A stretch of 64,000 nucleotides of DNA from Mangrovimonas yunxiaonensis (GTDB lineage Bacteria > Bacteroidota > Bacteroidia > Flavobacteriales > Flavobacteriaceae), in contig NZ_JPFK01000009.1 of the NCBI RefSeq assembly GCF_000733475.1, positions 1-64,000 of the forward strand. Direction: 5' to 3'. The position numbers and the translations under genes are program-made. This document shows positions 8,765-16,814 of the stretch, piece by piece (within the stretch, counting starts at the first letter, position 1; each line of letters opens with the position of its first letter). Under the pieces are notes generated by a model. It had not been told where the DNA came from, searched no databases, and saw nothing but the letters and a program-made list of their open reading frames with translations.

Positions 8765-9604
8765 ATGAGCGACATAAATTGGCAAACAGTAAAAAAATAC
8801 GAAGATATTACCTACAAATCATGCAATGGTGTAGCAAGAATAGCGTTTAACCGTCCTAATGTAAGAAACGCTTTTCGCCCAAAAACCACCAGCGAGTTGT
8901 ACGATGCCTTTTACCATGCGAACGAAGATACCAGCATTGGTGTAGTATTGCTTTCGGCAGAAGGCCCTTCAACCAAAGATGGCATTTGGAGTTTTTGTTC
9001 TGGAGGTGACCAAAAGGCTAGAGGCCACCAAGGCTATGTTGGCGAGGATGGCTACCACCGACTTAACATTTTAGAAGTACAGCGTTTAATACGTTTTATG
9101 CCAAAAGCAGTAATTGCCGTTGTGCCAGGTTGGGCCGTAGGTGGCGGGCATAGCTTGCATGTGGTTTGCGATTTAACCCTAGCCAGTAAAGAACACGCTA
9201 TTTTTAAACAAACCGATGCCGATGTAACCAGCTTTGATGGCGGATATGGGTCTGCCTATCTAGCCAAAATGGTCGGTCAGAAAAAAGCCCGTGAAATTTT
9301 CTTTTTAGGAAGAAACTACTCGGCGCAAGAAGCCTACGAAATGGGCATGGTTAACGCTGTTATTCCTCACGACGAACTAGAAACAACAGCCTACCAATGG
9401 GCACAAGAAATTTTAGCCAAGTCACCAATATCCATTAAAATGCTTAAGTTCGCCATGAACTTGACCGATGATGGCATGGTAGGGCAGCAAGTATTTGCAG
9501 GAGAAGCAACACGATTAGCCTATATGACCGATGAGGCCAAAGAAGGGCGCAATGCCTTTTTAGAAAAAAGGAAGCCTAACTTTGATAAAAAATGGATTCC
9601 CTAA
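8765..9604 (+). CDS. menB: 1,4-dihydroxy-2-naphthoyl-CoA synthase
   Basis: Crotonase-fold enzyme of menaquinone synthesis that cyclises o-succinylbenzoyl-CoA to DHNA-CoA. The 279-aa protein has the MenB features RIAFNRPNVRNAFRP, the oxyanion-hole segment FCSGGDQKARG and VPGWAVGGGHSLH, and a C-terminus ending FLEKRKPNFDKKWIP, which is diagnostic for MenB within the enoyl-CoA hydratase superfamily. It lies 24 nt upstream of menA and is presumably cotranscribed with it. Confidence 0.97.
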   Translation: MSDINWQTVKKYEDITYKSCNGVARIAFNRPNVRNAFRPKTTSELYDAFYHANEDTSIGVVLLSAEGPSTKDGIWSFCSGGDQKARGHQGYVGEDGYHRLNILEVQRLIRFMPKAVIAVVPGWAVGGGHSLHVVCDLTLASKEHAIFKQTDADVTSFDGGYGSAYLAKMVGQKKAREIFFLGRNYSAQEAYEMGMVNAVIPHDELETTAYQWAQEILAKSPISIKMLKFAMNLTDDGMVGQQVFAGEATRLAYMTDEAKEGRNAFLEKRKPNFDKKWIP

Positions 9605-9628
9605 TCTAAATAAAAACAACCTCACTTT

Positions 9629-10531
9629 ATGAGCAATATAAAAAAGTGGCTTTCGGCCTTTCGGCTAAGAACCTTACCACTTTCGGTATCTGGAATGATT
9701 GTAGCAGGGGCTTTAGCAGCCTATAATGGCACGTTTAAGTACAGTATATTTATTTTGGCCATACTAACCACCATAAGCTTACAAATTCTATCAAACTTGG
9801 CCAACGACTATGGCGATGGAACCAAAGGAACCGACAATGATGATAGAGTTGGCCCAAAACGCGCCATACAAAGTGGGGCAATCACTCCAGAGGAAATGCT
9901 CCACGCCATTAAAATGAACATTCTTGTATCGATTGTACTGGCATTCTCTCTTATTTATGCTGCTTTTGGAGCAAAACATGTCTGGTTAGGGTTTTTGTTC
10001 TTGTTTCTTGGGTTGGCATCTATATATGCGGCTCTTAAGTATACCATAGGAGACAAGCCTTATGGTTATAGGGGACTAGGCGATGTGTTTGTTTTTGTTT
10101 TCTTTGGTTTAGTAAGTGTTATTGGAGGATATGTGCTGTTTGCAAAACAAATAGACCATGTGGTTTTTTTACCCGCTTGTGCCTTGGGATTGCTTAGTGT
10201 TGCCGTTTTAAACCTAAATAATTTAAGAGATATAATATCGGATAAAAAGTCACAAAAAATCACATTAGCCGTTAAATTGGGCTTCGACAAAGCAAAGAAA
10301 TACCATTACTTTTTGGTAGGAACAGCCATATTATTGTCATTTTTATTTGGGGTGTTATATTATACATCGGTGTACAATTTGGTATTTTTTATCGCTTACA
10401 TCCCGTTGATTAAGCATTTAAAAACCGTTAAAAACAATACGGTTCCCGCAGATTTAGACCCCGAACTTAAAAAATTAGCCCTTTCAACATTTTTGCTTAG
10501 TGTGCTTTTAGCTGTTGGACATTTACTATAG
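9629..10531 (+). CDS. menA: 1,4-dihydroxy-2-naphthoate polyprenyltransferase
   Basis: Integral membrane UbiA-family prenyltransferase that attaches the polyprenyl tail to DHNA, releasing CO2, to form demethylmenaquinone. The 300-aa protein has about eight to nine helices and the two aspartate-rich motifs of the family: NDYGDGTKGTDND (about residues 59-71) and NNLRDIISDKKSQK (about 197-210). Length and position after menB fit. Two hairpin terminators follow, so menB-menA appears to be a closed unit. Confidence 0.95.
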   Translation: MSNIKKWLSAFRLRTLPLSVSGMIVAGALAAYNGTFKYSIFILAILTTISLQILSNLANDYGDGTKGTDNDDRVGPKRAIQSGAITPEEMLHAIKMNILVSIVLAFSLIYAAFGAKHVWLGFLFLFLGLASIYAALKYTIGDKPYGYRGLGDVFVFVFFGLVSVIGGYVLFAKQIDHVVFLPACALGLLSVAVLNLNNLRDIISDKKSQKITLAVKLGFDKAKKYHYFLVGTAILLSFLFGVLYYTSVYNLVFFIAYIPLIKHLKTVKNNTVPADLDPELKKLALSTFLLSVLLAVGHLL

Positions 10532-10611
10532 TTAAAAGCTGTTAAATCGTTGTTTTTCAGAAGTGTAAAGCGTATCTTTAACATGGTTAATGCGTCTATT
10601 GCATTAACTGT

Positions 10612-10639
10612 ATGAAGTGTATTATCAACTTCATTTTTT
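10612..10639 (+). terminator. First of two tandem terminators after menA
   Basis: Stem ATGAAGT/ACTTCAT (10612-10618 with 10628-10634) followed by a T run to 10639. Confidence 0.7.
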
Positions 10640-10647
10640 GGGGATTG

Positions 10648-10686
10648 AAAACTCAGGTGAATTGTTAGATTTATCTGAGTTTTTTT
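10648..10686 (+). terminator. Second tandem terminator after menA
   Basis: Stem AAAACTCAG/CTGAGTTTT-type (10648-10656 with 10675-10683), extended inward by A-T and G-T pairs, with a T run to 10686. Confidence 0.8.
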
Positions 10687-10719
10687 GTACTTTAAAACTT
10701 CAATAAAAAAAGCGTATTC

Positions 10720-11397
10720 ATGAAAATTACATTTTACGGCCATGCCTGTTTAGGGATTGAAGTTGACGGTGTTAACATTCTTGTCGACCCCTTTATTACC
10801 GGCAATGAGAAAGCGTCTCACATAGATATTAATAGCTTAAAAGCCGATTATATTCTAATAACACATGCGCATCAGGATCATATTCTTGATGTAGAAGCCA
10901 TAGCAAACAATACCGATGCGGTAATTGTCTCTAATTATGAAATTGCCACACATTTTCAAAATAAAGGTTTAGAGGTACATCCTATGAACCACGGCGGCTC
11001 TTGGGATTTTGATTTTGGAGTTGTTAAATATGTTAATGCCATTCATACCTCCTCATTTCCAGACGGCAGTTATGGTGGGCAACCTGGGGGGTTTGTTATA
11101 GAAGGGGAGCATAAAAATATTTACATAGCCGGCGATACGGCCTTAACCATGGATATGAAACTTATCCCCATGCAAACAACATTAGATCTAGCCATTTTAC
11201 CCATTGGCGATAATTTCACCATGGGAATTGATGACGCCATTTTAGCCAGCGATTTTGTAGCTTGCGATAAAGTACTGGGATATCATTTTGATACCTTTGG
11301 CTACATTGAAATAGACCATGAAGTGGCCAAACGCAAGTTTTTCGACAAGAATAAAGATTTAATGCTTCTGGACGTAGGAGAGAGCATCGAGTTATAA
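10720..11397 (+). CDS. UPF0173-type metallo-beta-lactamase-fold hydrolase
   Basis: Predicted cytosolic metal-dependent hydrolase of 225 aa. It shows the metallo-beta-lactamase motif HAHQDH (His49, His51, Asp53, His54), a later metal-ligand segment MNHGGSW, AGDTAL around residue 138 and GYHFDTFGYI near the C-terminus. It resembles UPF0173 and UlaG-like proteins, whose substrates are mostly unknown. It sits between menA and (after a reverse-strand block) menC, so a link to menaquinone synthesis is possible; the DHNA-CoA thioesterase step has no gene in this window. The substrate is unproven. Confidence 0.85.
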   Translation: MKITFYGHACLGIEVDGVNILVDPFITGNEKASHIDINSLKADYILITHAHQDHILDVEAIANNTDAVIVSNYEIATHFQNKGLEVHPMNHGGSWDFDFGVVKYVNAIHTSSFPDGSYGGQPGGFVIEGEHKNIYIAGDTALTMDMKLIPMQTTLDLAILPIGDNFTMGIDDAILASDFVACDKVLGYHFDTFGYIEIDHEVAKRKFFDKNKDLMLLDVGESIEL

Positions 11398-11416
11398 ACA
11401 TGACTATAATATAAAA

Positions 11417-11449
11417 AAACAGCCCTTAAAATAACTTTAGGGGCTGTTT
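11417..11449. terminator. Bidirectional terminator
   Basis: Stem AAACAGCCCTTAAA/TTTAGGGGCTGTTT (11417-11430 with 11436-11449; one G-T pair) between the convergent hydrolase and stress-protein genes. Confidence 0.88.
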
Positions 11450-11470
11450 GTATATATAAGATGAAATTTT

Positions 11471-12322
11471 TTAAAAAGCAGCTTCATTAAAGATAATTAA
11501 CGGCACCTTCGCATGGTGGCTAATCGATTTACTTTGGCTTTTGTTAAACACTTTTTCAAAAAAGCTGTGTTTTTTGGCAATAACACACATCATGTCCAAT
11601 TGTCTACTCTCACTAAAAATACGGGTACCTATTTCAATAGGAACATCGGTTAACATAAATAGGGTAACGTGTAAGGGATTTAAGTAGGCTTCTAAGGCAT
11701 CTTGGCTTGTAAGTTGTTCGGGCGTTAGTTCTTTTTCTTTTTTCAAGACGTGAACCAATGATATTTTAGCGTTATGGGCTGTGGCAACGTCCTTTAGCAG
11801 GGCTAGGCCATCGCCATAATCGGTAATCGAAAAATCTGTAGCAAACCCAACATCTCTTAACCCTTTAAAATTAACATCTGTAGGTACGGCTAGTATTGGG
11901 CAAGCTAATTTTCCTATAAGGTGGGCTGTATTGCTGCCAAGCGTAACTTCTTTTAAGCCACTTGCTCCTTTGGTGCCAACCACGACCACATCGATATCGA
12001 GTTTCGCGATTTTGCTTTTTACAGCACTAACAAAATAGTCGTTAACCATAACTGTCTTAAAAGTATGGTTGTTGTTTTCGGGCAGGCTTTTTATTTGTTT
12101 CAGGGTGTTTTGCAATCCTAAAGTAGCTTCAGAACGCATAGATTCCAAAATAATGGCACTAGCACGTTTAGAGGTTACTGCGGTAGAAGGTGCCGAGACT
12201 TGTGGCTCATAAGAATGCATTAAATAAAACGTACAGGTGTAGTCCTTAAATAATGTTATAGCATATTGTATGGCTTCCCAAGAATTCTGTGAAAAATCGG
12301 TTGGGAGTAGTATATTTTTCAT
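11471..12322 (-). CDS. Tandem universal stress protein (UspA family)
   Basis: Cytosolic protein of 283 aa made of two Usp domains. Domain 1 begins MKNILLPTDFSQNSWEAIQYA and ends with VVVGTKGASGLKEVTLGSNTAHLI, which has the GxxGS-type nucleotide loop; the second (about 145-283) is more diverged, and starts DVGFATDFSITDYGDGLALL. The protein probably binds a nucleotide through domain 1. Two-domain Usp proteins are common in Flavobacteria, usually induced by starvation or stress. It is the last gene of the reverse-strand block that splits the men genes. Confidence 0.92.
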   Translation of the reverse strand: MKNILLPTDFSQNSWEAIQYAITLFKDYTCTFYLMHSYEPQVSAPSTAVTSKRASAIILESMRSEATLGLQNTLKQIKSLPENNNHTFKTVMVNDYFVSAVKSKIAKLDIDVVVVGTKGASGLKEVTLGSNTAHLIGKLACPILAVPTDVNFKGLRDVGFATDFSITDYGDGLALLKDVATAHNAKISLVHVLKKEKELTPEQLTSQDALEAYLNPLHVTLFMLTDVPIEIGTRIFSESRQLDMMCVIAKKHSFFEKVFNKSQSKSISHHAKVPLIIFNEAAF

Positions 12323-12400
12323 AAATCTTAGCGTTAAATAGATTGTAAGCTAAAATTAAAAATTTTTTATCGAAAAAGGTATGACTTTTATCAATTAAAA

Positions 12401-12562
12401 ATGTGGGGTATGCTAATATATGTTGTTGCGTTAATAGGATTATTTCATGAAGCTTTCTTTAGAAAACATCAACGCTTGAAGAGGTTAGGGGCTAATGCTT
12501 TTAAATTGAAGGGCTTGGTGTTTTTAAAAACGAAACCACACTTTATTTTAATTGCGATTTGA
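12401..12562 (+). CDS. Possible small membrane protein (53 aa)
   Basis: An open frame starting ATGTGGGGTATG with a hydrophobic stretch (LIYVVALIGLF) followed by a basic segment (FRKHQRLKRLGANAFKLKG). It fills the space between the divergently oriented stress-protein gene and the end of the ClC gene, overlapping the latter by 20 nt. There is no clear promoter and no family I recognise. A frame of this length can occur by chance, so confidence is low. Confidence 0.22.
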   Translation: MWGMLIYVVALIGLFHEAFFRKHQRLKRLGANAFKLKGLVFLKTKPHFILIAI

Positions 12563-13805
12563 TAAAAGGAATTCTCGGCGCCAAAAAATAACCGGTTAAA
12601 CTCGCAAACAAAATTGGCACAAAATGACCGAAACCGGTTAATGTCGCCAATAAAATGGTTGTACTCATAGGGGTTCTGGTAACACAAGCGTTAATAGCGG
12701 CCATACAACTAACAATTGCCAATGTAAGGTTAACCGTTGGAAATAATTTATGGATAATAAGTCCTAATGCAGCGCCAACAAAAAACAAAGGAATAATAAA
12801 ACCACCACGCCAACCTGAAGTTACCGTAATTGAAATAGCTAAAATTTTAAAAGCCACTATAGCAAAGAGCATGGTTAACGAAAAATTATTTAACAGGAGA
12901 TCGTTTATTTGGTGGTGGCCAAAATAGCGCGTAATTGGCAAATAAAATGCAATGGTTCCCAATAAGAGGCCGCCAATAAGGGTTTTTATATAAATAGGGA
13001 GGGGTTTGCTATTAAAAACCGATTTAAAAAACTTGGTGCAATAAATAAATAGCCATCCAAACACTGCACCAAATATGGCAAATAAAATGGCATACCCAAA
13101 ATCAAAAATTCCAGAATATTCATAGGCCGATAAGTCCCATATAGGGCCAAGTCCTAAGTGAATAATAAGCGCAAAAACTAAATAACTAAAGCAACTGGCA
13201 ACAAAAGCAGGAATAATGGCTTGATAGTATTCTACAGCGTGCTTGTGGTGCAGTATTTCTAAAGTAAATAGGCTACCACCCAAAGGCGCCCCAAACAAAG
13301 CCGTAAAGCCGGAAGCCATGCCCGCAATACTTAAAGAACGCAATTCTTCACCTTTCAACCTAAATAATTTTCCTAGCCAAGTGCCGGTCGAGCCTGTAAC
13401 TTGTACCAACGGCGCTTCTGGACCCAAACTACCACCCGATGCCACACACAATAAGGAAGATAAGACCATTGAAGGATTGTTCTTGGGGTCTAGTTTCCCT
13501 TTATTAAAACGAATGTTGTTTACAATAAGGTGAATCTCACCTGGATCGCCAATAAAATGAATAATAATACCTGCTAAAAGACCACATATTCCCATTAGTG
13601 GAATGACTTTCCAGTCTTCAAAAAATGCTATTTTGTGAGTGAGAAATTCTAGTACAATCCAATAAAGTCCAGCAATAACACCGCCTAATAATCCTAAAAT
13701 AGCCCACAATACAAAAGATCTGCTAAAAACAAATGGGTTAAAGCGAATAGGCTGATCCAGTATGCTTAAATACGTGATGAGTTTCCTTTTTTGCTTTAAT
13801 TTCAT
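12543..13805 (-). CDS. ClC-family chloride channel or Cl-/H+ antiporter
   Basis: Integral membrane protein of 420 aa with the conserved ClC anion-pathway segments: SGGSLGPEAPLVQ (the GxExP loop with the gating Glu retained), a selectivity segment around GASLFTLE-type GGSLFTLEIL, and GWRGGFIIPLFFVGAALG. There is no C-terminal CBS pair, as in short bacterial ClCs. The Glu in GPEAP is compatible with antiport, but the proton-glutamate position cannot be judged by eye. Its own promoter lies at 13835-13863, so it is separately transcribed from the upstream SDR gene. Confidence 0.92.
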   Translation of the reverse strand: MKLKQKRKLITYLSILDQPIRFNPFVFSRSFVLWAILGLLGGVIAGLYWIVLEFLTHKIAFFEDWKVIPLMGICGLLAGIIIHFIGDPGEIHLIVNNIRFNKGKLDPKNNPSMVLSSLLCVASGGSLGPEAPLVQVTGSTGTWLGKLFRLKGEELRSLSIAGMASGFTALFGAPLGGSLFTLEILHHKHAVEYYQAIIPAFVASCFSYLVFALIIHLGLGPIWDLSAYEYSGIFDFGYAILFAIFGAVFGWLFIYCTKFFKSVFNSKPLPIYIKTLIGGLLLGTIAFYLPITRYFGHHQINDLLLNNFSLTMLFAIVAFKILAISITVTSGWRGGFIIPLFFVGAALGLIIHKLFPTVNLTLAIVSCMAAINACVTRTPMSTTILLATLTGFGHFVPILFASLTGYFLAPRIPFIKSQLK

Positions 13806-13834
13806 TGTTAAATTATAATGTGGCTAATACATGG

Positions 13835-13863
13835 CAAAGATAACCATTCATTAAGAACACCAA
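13835..13863 (-). promoter_or_regulatory. Promoter of the ClC gene
   Basis: On the reverse strand: TTG at 13863-13861, an 18-nt spacer and TATCTTTG (exact TAnnTTTG) at 13842-13835, 29 nt before the ATG. Confidence 0.7.
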
Positions 13864-13882
13864 AATCCATTTGTTAATCACA

Positions 13883-14677
13883 TTAACGCACTTGACTTTT
13901 TATTACAAATTGGTGTAATAGCTTTGGAAAAAAACGCTTAAGGTATACGCCCAGAACTTCTTTTTGCCCTATATAAGCTTCAAACTTTTCCTTTTTTATG
14001 GCTTTTATCATACGTGCAACAAACACGTCTACAGAAAGTCCATTCTCAGTAGCTTTGTCTTGGGTGTTTTGTTGGGAGCCATCGCCTGTAAGGGCATTTC
14101 TAGCAACATTGGTGTTTACAAATCCGGGACAGATGAGGGTTACGTTTATGCGGTCTTTTTGGTGTTCCATTCGCAGGGCATCAAAAAAGCCGTGTAAGGC
14201 GTGTTTGGCACCACAATAGGCCGAACGGTAAGGTGAAGAAAACTTGCCCATTAAACTGGTAACCGTAACAAAATGGCCACTTTGCTTTTCTATAAAATGG
14301 GGGAGCAGGGCTTTGCTTAAGGCAATGGTACCAAGGTAGTCTATTTCCATTAACTTTTTATCAACTTCAATACTTGTATCCATAATTAAAGAACGCTGAC
14401 TAACCCCACCGTTGTTGATTAAAACATCAACGGTTCCAAAAGTGCTTATGGCTTCTTGAACGTTAACTTCCATAGTATTGTAATGCCCCAGATCTAATGG
14501 GATAACAGCAATGTTTTGCGGGTTTTGGCATTGAGATTTTACGACTTCTAAAGCTTCTTTTCGTCTGGATGATAAAATAAGCTTGCAGTCGTATTTTTTA
14601 GATAATGTTATAGCCAAACCTTTACCAAGGCCACTGCTGGCACCTGTTATCCAAATGACTTTGTTGTTTAAGTTCAT
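13883..14677 (-). CDS. Short-chain dehydrogenase/reductase
   Basis: NAD(P)-dependent oxidoreductase of 264 aa. It has the cofactor loop TGASSGLGKG (about residues 11-20), NNGGVSQ (NNAG variant), the catalytic Ser in TVTSLMGK and YCGAKHA (Tyr-x3-Lys). The closest resemblance I can name is the DHRS7-like group of SDRs that act on lipid substrates, and the C-terminus is hydrophobic-basic (RFFPKLLHQFVIKSQVR). It lies 16 nt downstream of the fatty-acid-hydroxylase gene on the same strand, which suggests a shared lipid-modifying role. Substrate unknown. Confidence 0.88.
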   Translation of the reverse strand: MNLNNKVIWITGASSGLGKGLAITLSKKYDCKLILSSRRKEALEVVKSQCQNPQNIAVIPLDLGHYNTMEVNVQEAISTFGTVDVLINNGGVSQRSLIMDTSIEVDKKLMEIDYLGTIALSKALLPHFIEKQSGHFVTVTSLMGKFSSPYRSAYCGAKHALHGFFDALRMEHQKDRINVTLICPGFVNTNVARNALTGDGSQQNTQDKATENGLSVDVFVARMIKAIKKEKFEAYIGQKEVLGVYLKRFFPKLLHQFVIKSQVR

Positions 14678-14693
14678 AGTTGGTACTTAGTTT

Positions 14694-15596
14694 TTAATTA
14701 TCCATTGCATCTAACCATTCCTTTCTTAAATCCTCACTCAATTTCCCAGTACCATCATGTTTCCAACCAGGTGGCTTGGTTAAGTAATGCCAACGGTCTT
14801 TTAACGATTTTTTCCCAGTAAAGGCATCTTTAAGCATGTGCGCCCATTCAACAAAAGCAATTTTTACAGGATTATAGGTGTTAATGTTTTTCACCAAGCC
14901 GTACTGTACTTTTTCAGTTTCCAATTCTGGCTGAAACGTGCCAAATAACTTGTCCCAAATTATTAAAATACCCGCGTGGTTTCTATCTAAGTAAATGGGG
15001 TTGCTGCCATGGTGTACCCTATGGTGCGATGGGGTATTAAAAATGGCCTCAAACCACTTGGGCAGTTTATTAATCGCTTCGGTATGAATCCAAAACTGAT
15101 ACAACAAACTTATGGACATTTGTAACATAATCATAGCCGGATGAAAGCCCAAAAGCGGTAGCCACAACCAAAAAATAAATGAGTAAAACCCACCCGACCA
15201 GGTTTGTCTTAATGCTGTACTTAAATTATAATGTTGCGACGAGTGGTGTACCACATGCGACGCCCAAAACAAGCGACATTCGTGCGAAATACGGTGAAAC
15301 CAATAATACGAAATATCATCAGCAAAAAACAAAAGCACAAAACCCCACCAAGCTACAGGAATGGTAAAAAGCCTAAAGTGTTCGTAAACCAAGAAAAAAC
15401 TACCCAAAACGATAGCTTTACTTAAAAACCCTAAAAACACATTGCCCAAGCCCATGGCAATAGAGGCAAAAGCATCTTTAGGTTGGTAACCTTTGGTCTC
15501 CTTAAACTTTTCGCGGGTGGTAACAAACAATTCCACTAACATGGCTCCAATAAAAAACGGGATGGCCAACACAATGATATTTGGAAAATCTGGCAT
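14694..15596 (-). CDS. Sterol desaturase/fatty acid hydroxylase superfamily membrane protein
   Basis: Non-heme di-iron membrane enzyme of 300 aa. The histidine clusters of the superfamily are all present: HRISHE, HVVHHSS and HRVHHG, together with a WIHTE segment, in a protein with about four membrane helices. Relatives hydroxylate or desaturate lipids, and the sequence around HHRVHHGSNPIYLDRNHAGILIIWDKLFGT is the alkylglycerol-monooxygenase/TMEM195-like form. The adjacent SDR could oxidise or reduce its product. Specificity is inferred only from motif style. Confidence 0.9.
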   Translation of the reverse strand: MPDFPNIIVLAIPFFIGAMLVELFVTTREKFKETKGYQPKDAFASIAMGLGNVFLGFLSKAIVLGSFFLVYEHFRLFTIPVAWWGFVLLFFADDISYYWFHRISHECRLFWASHVVHHSSQHYNLSTALRQTWSGGFYSFIFWLWLPLLGFHPAMIMLQMSISLLYQFWIHTEAINKLPKWFEAIFNTPSHHRVHHGSNPIYLDRNHAGILIIWDKLFGTFQPELETEKVQYGLVKNINTYNPVKIAFVEWAHMLKDAFTGKKSLKDRWHYLTKPPGWKHDGTGKLSEDLRKEWLDAMDN

Positions 15597-15762
15597 TATA
15601 TAGGATATTTGCGTTTTTAAAATTAACGCTTTTTTTAATAAAATCTATAGTCTAGATTTTAATACCCCTTCAACTAAGTATGCACCATAAATTTTAACAG
15701 CCTTATCACTTTATGCTACAAAATACAATGCCTATTTTAACCGACTATTAAAATTTAAAGTA

Positions 15763-15770
15763 TATTTTTG
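15763..15770 (+). promoter_or_regulatory. -7 promoter element for menC operon
   Basis: TATTTTTG fits TAnnTTTG exactly and ends 7 nt before the menC ATG, so any untranslated leader would be very short. No TTG is visible at the -33 position. Confidence 0.5.
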
Positions 15771-15777
15771 ATATCCC

Positions 15778-16812
15778 ATGAAAGCCACGTACACCAAACA
15801 CATTCTTAATTTTAAACAACCTAGCGGCACTTCTCGCGGCATCCTTAAAACCAAGGAAACATGGTTTTTGATGATAGAACATGAAAGTAAAAAAGGAATA
15901 GGCGAATGTGGTATATTACGTGGTTTAAGCGCCGATGACCGGCCTGGCTACGAAGACAAACTACAATGGGTTTGCCAAAACATTCATTTAGGCTTAGAGA
16001 CACTTTACAGCGGACTTTTAGAGTGGCCAAGCATTCAGTTTGGGTTGGAAATGGCATTTAAATCGCTGGAAAGCGAAACGCCTTTCGCGTTATTTCCTTC
16101 GGAATTTACAACTGGAAAAGCAACCATTCCAATTAATGGCTTGATTTGGATGGGAACCGAAGCCTTCATGAAACAACAAATTCAAGATAAAATTGAAGCG
16201 GGTTTTAGCTGTATTAAAATGAAAATAGGCGCTATTGATTTTCAAACAGAATACACGCTCTTAAAAACCATTAGAAAAACATTTTCAAAAAAAGATATCG
16301 AGCTTCGTGTAGATGCTAACGGCGCTTTTAAATACAACGAGGCCCTAGATAAGCTAAGCTATTTAAGCGAGTTGGATTTACATTCTATAGAGCAACCCAT
16401 TAAGCAGGGGCAGCCACAGGAAATGGCGCGTTTATGTGAAGACACGCCATTACCCATTGCACTTGACGAAGAGTTAATTGGCGTTTTTTCTGTAACAGAA
16501 AAGCAAAACGTACTACAAACCATACAACCACAATATATTATTTTAAAGCCAAGTTTTATAGGTGGGTGGCAAGGAAGCCAAGCGTGGATTAATCTGGCAA
16601 ACCATCAAAATACCGGGTGGTGGATTACCAGTGCCTTAGAGAGCAATGTGGGGCTAAATGCCATAGCCCAATGGGCCCATACTTTGCAAAACCCCATGCC
16701 ACAAGGGTTGGGAACAGGTAGCTTGTTCACCAATAATTTTGATAGTCCGTTGGTTGTAAAAAATGGCACATTACAGTATGATAAAAATTTAAATTGGAAT
16801 TTTAACTTATAA
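15778..16812 (+). CDS. menC: o-Succinylbenzoate synthase
   Basis: Enolase-superfamily dehydratase that makes o-succinylbenzoate in the menaquinone pathway. The 344-aa protein carries the general-acid/base Lys in CIKMKIG (about residue 141-147), the metal-binding Asp in LRVDANGAF, Glu in SIEQPI, and a second metal ligand in ALDEELIG; the C-terminal GLGTGSLFTNN matches the family. It is 2 nt from the CPBP protease gene and in an operon with menE. The upstream region is shared divergently with the fatty-acid-hydroxylase gene. Confidence 0.95.
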   Translation: MKATYTKHILNFKQPSGTSRGILKTKETWFLMIEHESKKGIGECGILRGLSADDRPGYEDKLQWVCQNIHLGLETLYSGLLEWPSIQFGLEMAFKSLESETPFALFPSEFTTGKATIPINGLIWMGTEAFMKQQIQDKIEAGFSCIKMKIGAIDFQTEYTLLKTIRKTFSKKDIELRVDANGAFKYNEALDKLSYLSELDLHSIEQPIKQGQPQEMARLCEDTPLPIALDEELIGVFSVTEKQNVLQTIQPQYIILKPSFIGGWQGSQAWINLANHQNTGWWITSALESNVGLNAIAQWAHTLQNPMPQGLGTGSLFTNNFDSPLVVKNGTLQYDKNLNWNFNL

Positions 16813-16814
16813 AT

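Noticed and set aside
11216-11401. Reverse open frames inside the metal hydrolase and other genes
   Set aside because: These antisense frames are shadows of strongly supported genes, with no promoter, no recognised motif and poor composition.
12469-12687. Reverse open frame overlapping the ClC gene end
   Set aside because: It is out of frame with ClC over most of its length and encodes a Cys/Phe/Asn-rich, non-conserved-looking sequence; the ClC frame has clear family motifs.
15179-15425. Forward open frames antisense to the fatty-acid-hydroxylase gene
   Set aside because: They overlap the conserved histidine-motif region of a clear membrane enzyme gene on the reverse strand.
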